From: Cranoglanis bouderius | Taxonomy: Eukaryota > Chordata > Actinopteri > Siluriformes > Cranoglanididae | Assembly: GCA_023630585.1 (NCBI GenBank) | Contig: CM042551.1 | Coordinates: 3,430,001 to 3,494,000, forward strand | Length of the DNA: 64,000 nt | Direction: 5' to 3' | Part shown: positions 58,146 to 64,000 of the stretch, piece by piece | Layout of the letters: each line of letters begins with the position of its first letter | Numbering within the stretch: the first letter of the stretch is position 1 | The notes under the pieces: generated by a model | Told to the model about the DNA's origin: nothing | The model's database searches: none | The model's input: the letters and a program-made list of their open reading frames with translations, nothing else | Position numbers and translations under genes: made by a program

Positions 58146-60331
58146 TGATCTAAATGACACGGTCAGTCCATCTCTCCCTCCCTGTTTCGTTCACTCTCTC
58201 AGGCTCTCATTTACCCCTGCCCCATTGAATTGTGGGAAAACTGTGTTGACAGTGTATGTGAGAGAGAGAGGGAGAGGGGGGGGGAAAGAAAGAAAGAGAG
58301 GGAAAGTTTGTGCAGAAACAAGGAAACTAGAAACTAAAAACTAGCCCTGGCACAATTTTTATGTATTATAACCCATCGTTAACGTTTGACAGGTTCCATG
58401 GTTCGTGCCTCGGGAAAGGGTTGCGGGGGAGGGGTGGGACTGTGGCTTTATCGACAGCAGCCATAATGTAGTGTTGGTTGTGTCTTGTTAGACTGATGTA
58501 ATAGATATCAGATAACTAGATTACCGATACCTAGGACAAAAAAATAAATATATATATATATATATATCAGAGACGCAAAAGATGGGACGCAATTCAATCA
58601 CGAATCATGTCACGAGCGAAGCTGTATTTCACTGTTTCTAAAACCACAACAATCTGCCCTTGGAGCCAAATCTGGTTCGACCGTGGATTTGTGATTTGTC
58701 TGCGTGTGTGTGTGTGTGTGTGTGTGAGGATGTTTGGTTTGAGTGCGTACATTCGGGTGCCTGAAATGCTGAAGTGCTTGTACTTAAGAAGCTATTTTTT
58801 GCCAGGTTAGTTAGGCCCGTGTTAAAAGAGGAAGCAGAGTAAAAAAAAAAAAATGTATATCTATAACAGAACGCTATATTAGCTCCCGCCTCGGAGCCTT
58901 CGCTAGGTGTCAGGAATACTGTTATTCTGGAGCTCAGCGCCATGGAAACTGGGATCATCAAGCGTCACGCCTGAAAAAGCAGGCATTAGCATTCCATTAG
59001 GACGGCAGGCGCTGCTGACTAACGAGACACGTGCTCCGTGTGCTAGAACCACCGTGTTTTAATGTGCAGCCTCACGCAGAGGTCCTCGTGTGTCTTCGGA
59101 AATGTGTCCTTCTTTTGGGGAAACCTTTTTCCGCTGCAAGTACCAGAACATTTGGCACCAGAAAACCAGAACTGTGCTTTTTCTTTCATTGACAGTGGTC
59201 CTGTATTAGCAAAGGTTACAGCTGGAACAGTACTAATGGTACTTGGGGTGGGGCTAGCAGCACTTTTCATTGCTCAAAATGTGTTGATTACATTAATTAC
59301 AATGTTAATTTAGGAATTTTTTTTTTTTTTTTTTTCAGATTTTACGTCAACAACTGGTTGGAATAAAAATCATTTTAATTTCATCACACGTTTTGTCTTG
59401 TCATTACAATTGGCGAAAAAATTTAAAACCCTACTTTTCTAGCTGCTAGCTTCTTTTTTTTCCCACTTTTCTTTACAGCCCAAAAGAGCCGGCTAACAGG
59501 ACGAAGGAACAATTTTAGTAAAAAGCTTACCAGTTACTTCGCTTCTATCTCTTTAGTTGATGGAAATTTACAGTGAACCTCAAGTTCCAGTGGTTCCTGT
59601 ATTCTTTTTTTTTTCCTTTTGTGCAACTATTCTCAAATTTGAATGATTTTACGATATATTCCATTATTTCATTATTTATCAATTATTTATTCACTCTAGG
59701 GATGGGAGATGTGGCAAAATCTCAAAAAATCATGCTATTTGAAGACAATTTCACAACATACCGTATGTATCACAATATTATAAACGTATAAACTAAACAG
59801 TGTCGTGATTATTTTTGTTTCTTATCTTGGCCGTATCTTTATTACTCTGTCAGTAAGTTATTTACGAACGATTACATGAAGATGAAGAACTGGACAATTG
59901 GTGGGGGGGGGGGGGGGGGGATATCTGATTTTCATGTCCAATCAGCTACTTGGTCAGTGTTCTAAAAGTACCGATTATACTCACTGTACTCTCTGAAAAC
60001 TGTACAGTGGTGTAATTGGTCTTATGGTCCAGCCCTAATTCATTCACATTGTTGTTGTTGTTTTTTTAAACTCTGCTGTCTGTTGTGCAAGCTGAATGTG
60101 GCGAGAGAAAGAGCGAGAGAGAAAGAGAAGGAGAGAGAAAGAGGAGTGGAGTACATACATGTTTTATGCCCGTCTCGGGAACAGTCGGTGTCAATATTAC
60201 AGTTGTGTTCTGTGTCTAAGGTGCCAGGGGAGAGTGACATCTGCTTTACAGTCACAAACAGACGTGGAGCGGGTGGTGCATCCTCAACACACCATCTCTC
60301 AGTCACAGCATCACCTCTCTCTCTCTCTCTT

Positions 60332-60429
<98 letters not shown>

Positions 60430-62423
60430 CCAAACTTTTCAGAGCCTTCTTAAGAGATGTTACGTGTGTGCAATACAGTGGGAACATGGTCCGTATTAAT
60501 GGCTAGATGGTCGCTGTGGTTTTGTTTTTTGTTGTTGTTGGTCTGCTTGCCCCTGACCCTGGCAGAGTGTGTCTCAACCTAATGTCTACGAACAAGTGAG
60601 GAAAGAAGAGAAAACCTGTTTACTCCAAATCTATTCATAATGAAATCTAATCCTACATTCCCAATAGCGATCGACAAAGCTACAGTACGTGTTCAAGGGA
60701 TATTCTTAACTCTATGCAAAGTAGATATGATGCAGTAAAGTGTTGAATCCAAGCAGTAAAGCGATAAATTCAAGCGACTAGCTCGAACGGTTCTTCGGTC
60801 CAAGCCTATGGCTCGTGTTTTCCTTCCTCAGTTCCCCACAGCTTTAGTACCTACCTGCAATTAATTCCAATTTACTGTTTGATGCACAAAAATGGCTAGA
60901 ATTAAAATGTGTATAGAGACAGCACGAAGATAAATACAGCTTGGAAGGGAGTAGCAGAGATTGGTGGTGCCGCTGGTGAGCATATGTAGCTAGTACAGGT
61001 AACCGCTTTGCTAATCTAATCTCGCAAAGAAGCTAGTACGAAACCGAGCACGTAACAAGTAAATCCAAACTTAAATACATGTTAGAGAAAAGTGAGGGGT
61101 GTATAAATCGTATAGTGGGCTGTAGTCTATGCATTTTGGCTACTACAGTTTATCATCGGAATAAAAAATAAATAAATAAACAATGCACAGTGCACACTCA
61201 CAAGAGACAAAATACAAGTGACATGAGTGACTTGGGGGCAGTTGTTTAATTCCGTCAATAAACGTTTATATAAAATATGCATTTAATAGCTTGCGCTATA
61301 GATCACTTGGTCTTTTCAGAGATGGGGCTATTTTTTTTCATGTTACCGGTGAAGTGTGGCTCAGATGGTGTATGAAGACCGCTATAAAGTAAACAGAACT
61401 ACTTCTTACTGCTCCGGTGTTGGATAAATCTTCATCAGAACAGCTTTATTAATTACTTTATTAACAACTTTATTATATTATTTATTGGAGTGGCTGTGGC
61501 TCAGGTGATAGAGCATGTTGTCCACTAATTGCAGGGTTGGTGGTTCGATCCCCGGCCCACATGCCTCCACAAGTGTCCTTTAGCAAGACACTGAACCCCA
61601 AGTTGCTCCCGATGGCAGGCTAGCGCCTTGCATGAGTGGTGTGTGTGTGTGTGTGAATGGGTGAATGAGAAACAGTGTAAAGCACTTTGTAGAACCGCTA
61701 AGGCTAAAAGGCGCTATATAAGTGCAGACATTTACATTATTAAGACTTTCTCTGATATCCGTCTTATCCTCACACCTTTCTTGTTAGCTTAGTTTGTATT
61801 ATACAGTATGGTCAAAACATTTGCCGAATTCAACACCTGCCCCTAGACTTTTTAAACTTAGTTTTAAAGCTTTTCTGAGTGCAGGGGGAAATTCTTAACT
61901 GTGGTAATCACATGTACACTACAGCCGCAGTGGATAGCGATTAAGTTGAAAAAACGCTGGAGTATTCCTTCAAGGCTTAAGAGAGTGTAATCAGCCTTTT
62001 CCCGCAAAATGCACATTTTGCTTCCTTTGCTTTCCTTGCAGAAATGTGTGATGAGTAGCACCAGTGCGCATTCGTTTTTATTTTATTTGTTTGTTTTTTT
62101 GACTGGTCAGCGAGTTTGACCATTTGAATGTATCCTTATGGTAAAACTGAGAGGAAAGAGGCCGGTGCTGAACGATGTCCTCTGAAGAGCCATTCTCCTG
62201 AGTCATGACTCTCTTTGCACCTGCTGTAGCTCGGTGCCGCTGCAAACACTCGCTCTCGCTGCTCTTCCAGCCCAGAGGACAGACTGTTTACCGCTCGACT
62301 CGTCCCTCGAGACAGTCGACGTGCGTCACGGTGCGCCTCTCTCTGTGCCCTGTCTCCCTTCTACCCTTCTTTCTCTCTGCTCTTATTCTCCCCTGTATGC
62401 CACGTCTCTGCTTCTGTCATTCA

Positions 62424-62507
<84 letters not shown>

Positions 62508-64000
62508 GGTTTTTCTTTCACTGCAGTGTTTTCCTGCAGCTTCATTACTGTGGCACTTACGGAGGAGTGGCGTTTCGATTAGTCAGAGGTTTTGTTTACA
62601 TCCCACTGATGGAATATCAGAGTATGTGGGTTAATGATTGTGATTATACAGTATAAAGCGCCACAGGACTTAAAGCCTTCTCGTGGGATTGCTACCACCT
62701 CTGAAATCCTCAACACAACCCCTGATTATCATATTAATGATGAGAACTGTAATCTAGCCATATCAACCCACCCAGAGATCTAGTCGTTCTTTCTCTTTAC
62801 ACTCCCTGCCCGTTTGTGGTCCCTTGGAGGGCGTGAGAGTGCCGGGATCTTCCTTTCTTCATGCATTAAAAGGACACAACACAAAGCCTCTTGTTTCGAT
62901 GCTACTCTCCCGCTCTTGGCTTCATGCCATAATGGAGTATTGAGCAGTAATGGCTGCTGGATGTGGGCTGGATTTGAACTTTCCACTCCTGCCGTCTACT
63001 TTCCATCTCTTTGTCCCATCATTCCCTCAATATAGGTGCCATCGATTGGTCTAGTTTCCCATCAGACAGCGTGTCACCATCCTAGGGCACTTTAACCCTG
63101 ATGTTCTGTTCAGATGAAAAAACTATTTTAAACCAGTAGCTATTATTAGTAGTAGAGCAATATTTAACATGGACTTTATGTACTTGGTTTAATTATAAAT
63201 ATATTTTTTAAATCATAAATATGATTTAAAAGAATCTAGCCCTTGCTTCATCTTTACCTAAAGAGAGTGATGCGGCAGCACTTTAATCCTTTAGTCTACA
63301 TCTGTGCCTAGTCTAGGTGTCAGGGTGGAGGTTACTGTGGATCTCTGGCACTCACAACCTTATCCACTGGTGGAACAATGGTATTTCTATAAAATCTCTA
63401 AACAGGTAACCAGGATCAATGAGACATCCAGTGCAAACAGTGAACAGAACATGACGGTTAATCCTGATCTCTATCCGTGAATGAGGTTAGAAGTCCTGGC
63501 TTCCCATCCCAACAGTCTTCCCTGCTTCTCTGCTTGTTGCCCCAGCCTCTGGCTATGTCTCCTCCCTGTTGCCTGGCCTTATCCCAGTCCCATTGGCGGA
63601 CCAGCCATGCGGGGGGGGGGGGGGGGGGGACTGGCAATACAAGTTGCTCATACGAGCATCAGGACTAACACTTACAGGGAGAAATACTTTGTTTTGAAGC
63701 CTCCATCTCTCCACTGAGAGGAGCCAGAGGTTATGAGCCACCTTCTGATTTTTAATCACTTTGCCACTGCAGGATCGAGTCCTTAGATCACCGCAGCCAC
63801 CGCAGGTAGATCTGGAGAGCAGAGTGTCCTGTCACTTATGTAACCGCCATACTGCCACACACAGCATGAACAGCAGAAATAAAGGATGAGGACGTTGCTT
63901 TCAAACTAATGGACACAGTAATCAAGTAGTATCCCTGGTTTTTTCCTTATTCGGCATACCAACAGTATATCACGAAGGGGTACCGCATGGATCAAGTTAT
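58146..64000. other. Downstream sequence without recognised genes
   Basis: No conserved protein was found on either strand. Features are simple repeats, (CT)n at 60318-60430 and 62427-62502, G runs at 59902-59920 and about 63610-63629, and one SINE (61485-61738). AATAAA hexamers at 58543 and 59361 might be alternative adgrl1 ends. Confidence 0.6.
61485..61738 (+). mobile_element. tRNA-derived SINE with GCGCTATATAAGTGCAG tail
   Basis: A-box-like TGGCTCAGGTGATAGAG near the start, an exact B box GGTTCGATCC at 61542-61551, and a body with TAGCAAGACACTGAACCCC and AAAGGCGCTATATAAGTGCA typical of a widespread fish SINE. Confidence 0.75.

Noticed and set aside
59062..59313. Small plus-strand frame with a hydrophobic C-terminus
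   Set aside because: No family recognised, downstream of the gene's poly(A) signal, and the DNA looks repeat-derived.
61485..61600. Possible tRNA gene
   Set aside because: A and B boxes are present, but no cloverleaf with an anticodon stem was found; it is the head of a SINE.

Overview
The window is vertebrate DNA, almost certainly from a teleost fish. It holds a multi-exon gene with GT/AG introns, very dense (CA)n, (GT)n and (CT)n microsatellites, several Tc1-type transposon remnants, tRNA-derived SINEs and miniature inverted-repeat elements. An ostariophysan such as a catfish is plausible from the repeat style, but this cannot be settled from the sequence alone.

One protein-coding gene was found, on the + strand: adgrl1, encoding latrophilin-1, an adhesion G-protein-coupled receptor. 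I traced 21 coding exons from 13110 to 57044. Their phases match at every junction and together give 1376 codons plus stop with no frameshift or internal stop. They encode, in order, the olfactomedin domain (exons 1-3), a Ser/Thr/Pro linker and hormone-receptor motif (4-5), the GAIN domain with its GPS cleavage site (5-11), seven membrane helices (12-16), and a long cytoplasmic tail ending in a PDZ ligand (17-21). The signal peptide and rhamnose-binding lectin exons are not in the window and must lie upstream of base 1. The 3' UTR runs to a poly(A) signal near 58124 and carries two Pumilio-type sites.

Layout: 1-13109, presumed intron with a degenerate AT-rich repeat field split by two transposons, many microsatellites and a 13-bp minisatellite; 13110-57044, adgrl1 exons and introns; 57045-about 58145, 3' UTR; 58146-64000, downstream sequence with no recognisable gene, one clear tRNA-derived SINE and simple repeats.

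The most interesting feature is the arrangement of microsatellites around the exons. Intron 3' ends are repeatedly (GT)n or (CT)n running into the AG, and several intron 5' ends are (CA)n starting a few bases after the GT. Introns 6, 8, 10 and 17 therefore have complementary CA and GT tracts at their two ends, an arrangement reported in fish introns to bring splice sites together by RNA pairing. Exons 6, 11 and 17 are bracketed by GT upstream and CA downstream, and all three are phase-0 cassettes. Exon 11 carries the GPS, so looping it out would give an in-frame receptor without autoproteolysis. This is a hypothesis, not an observation.
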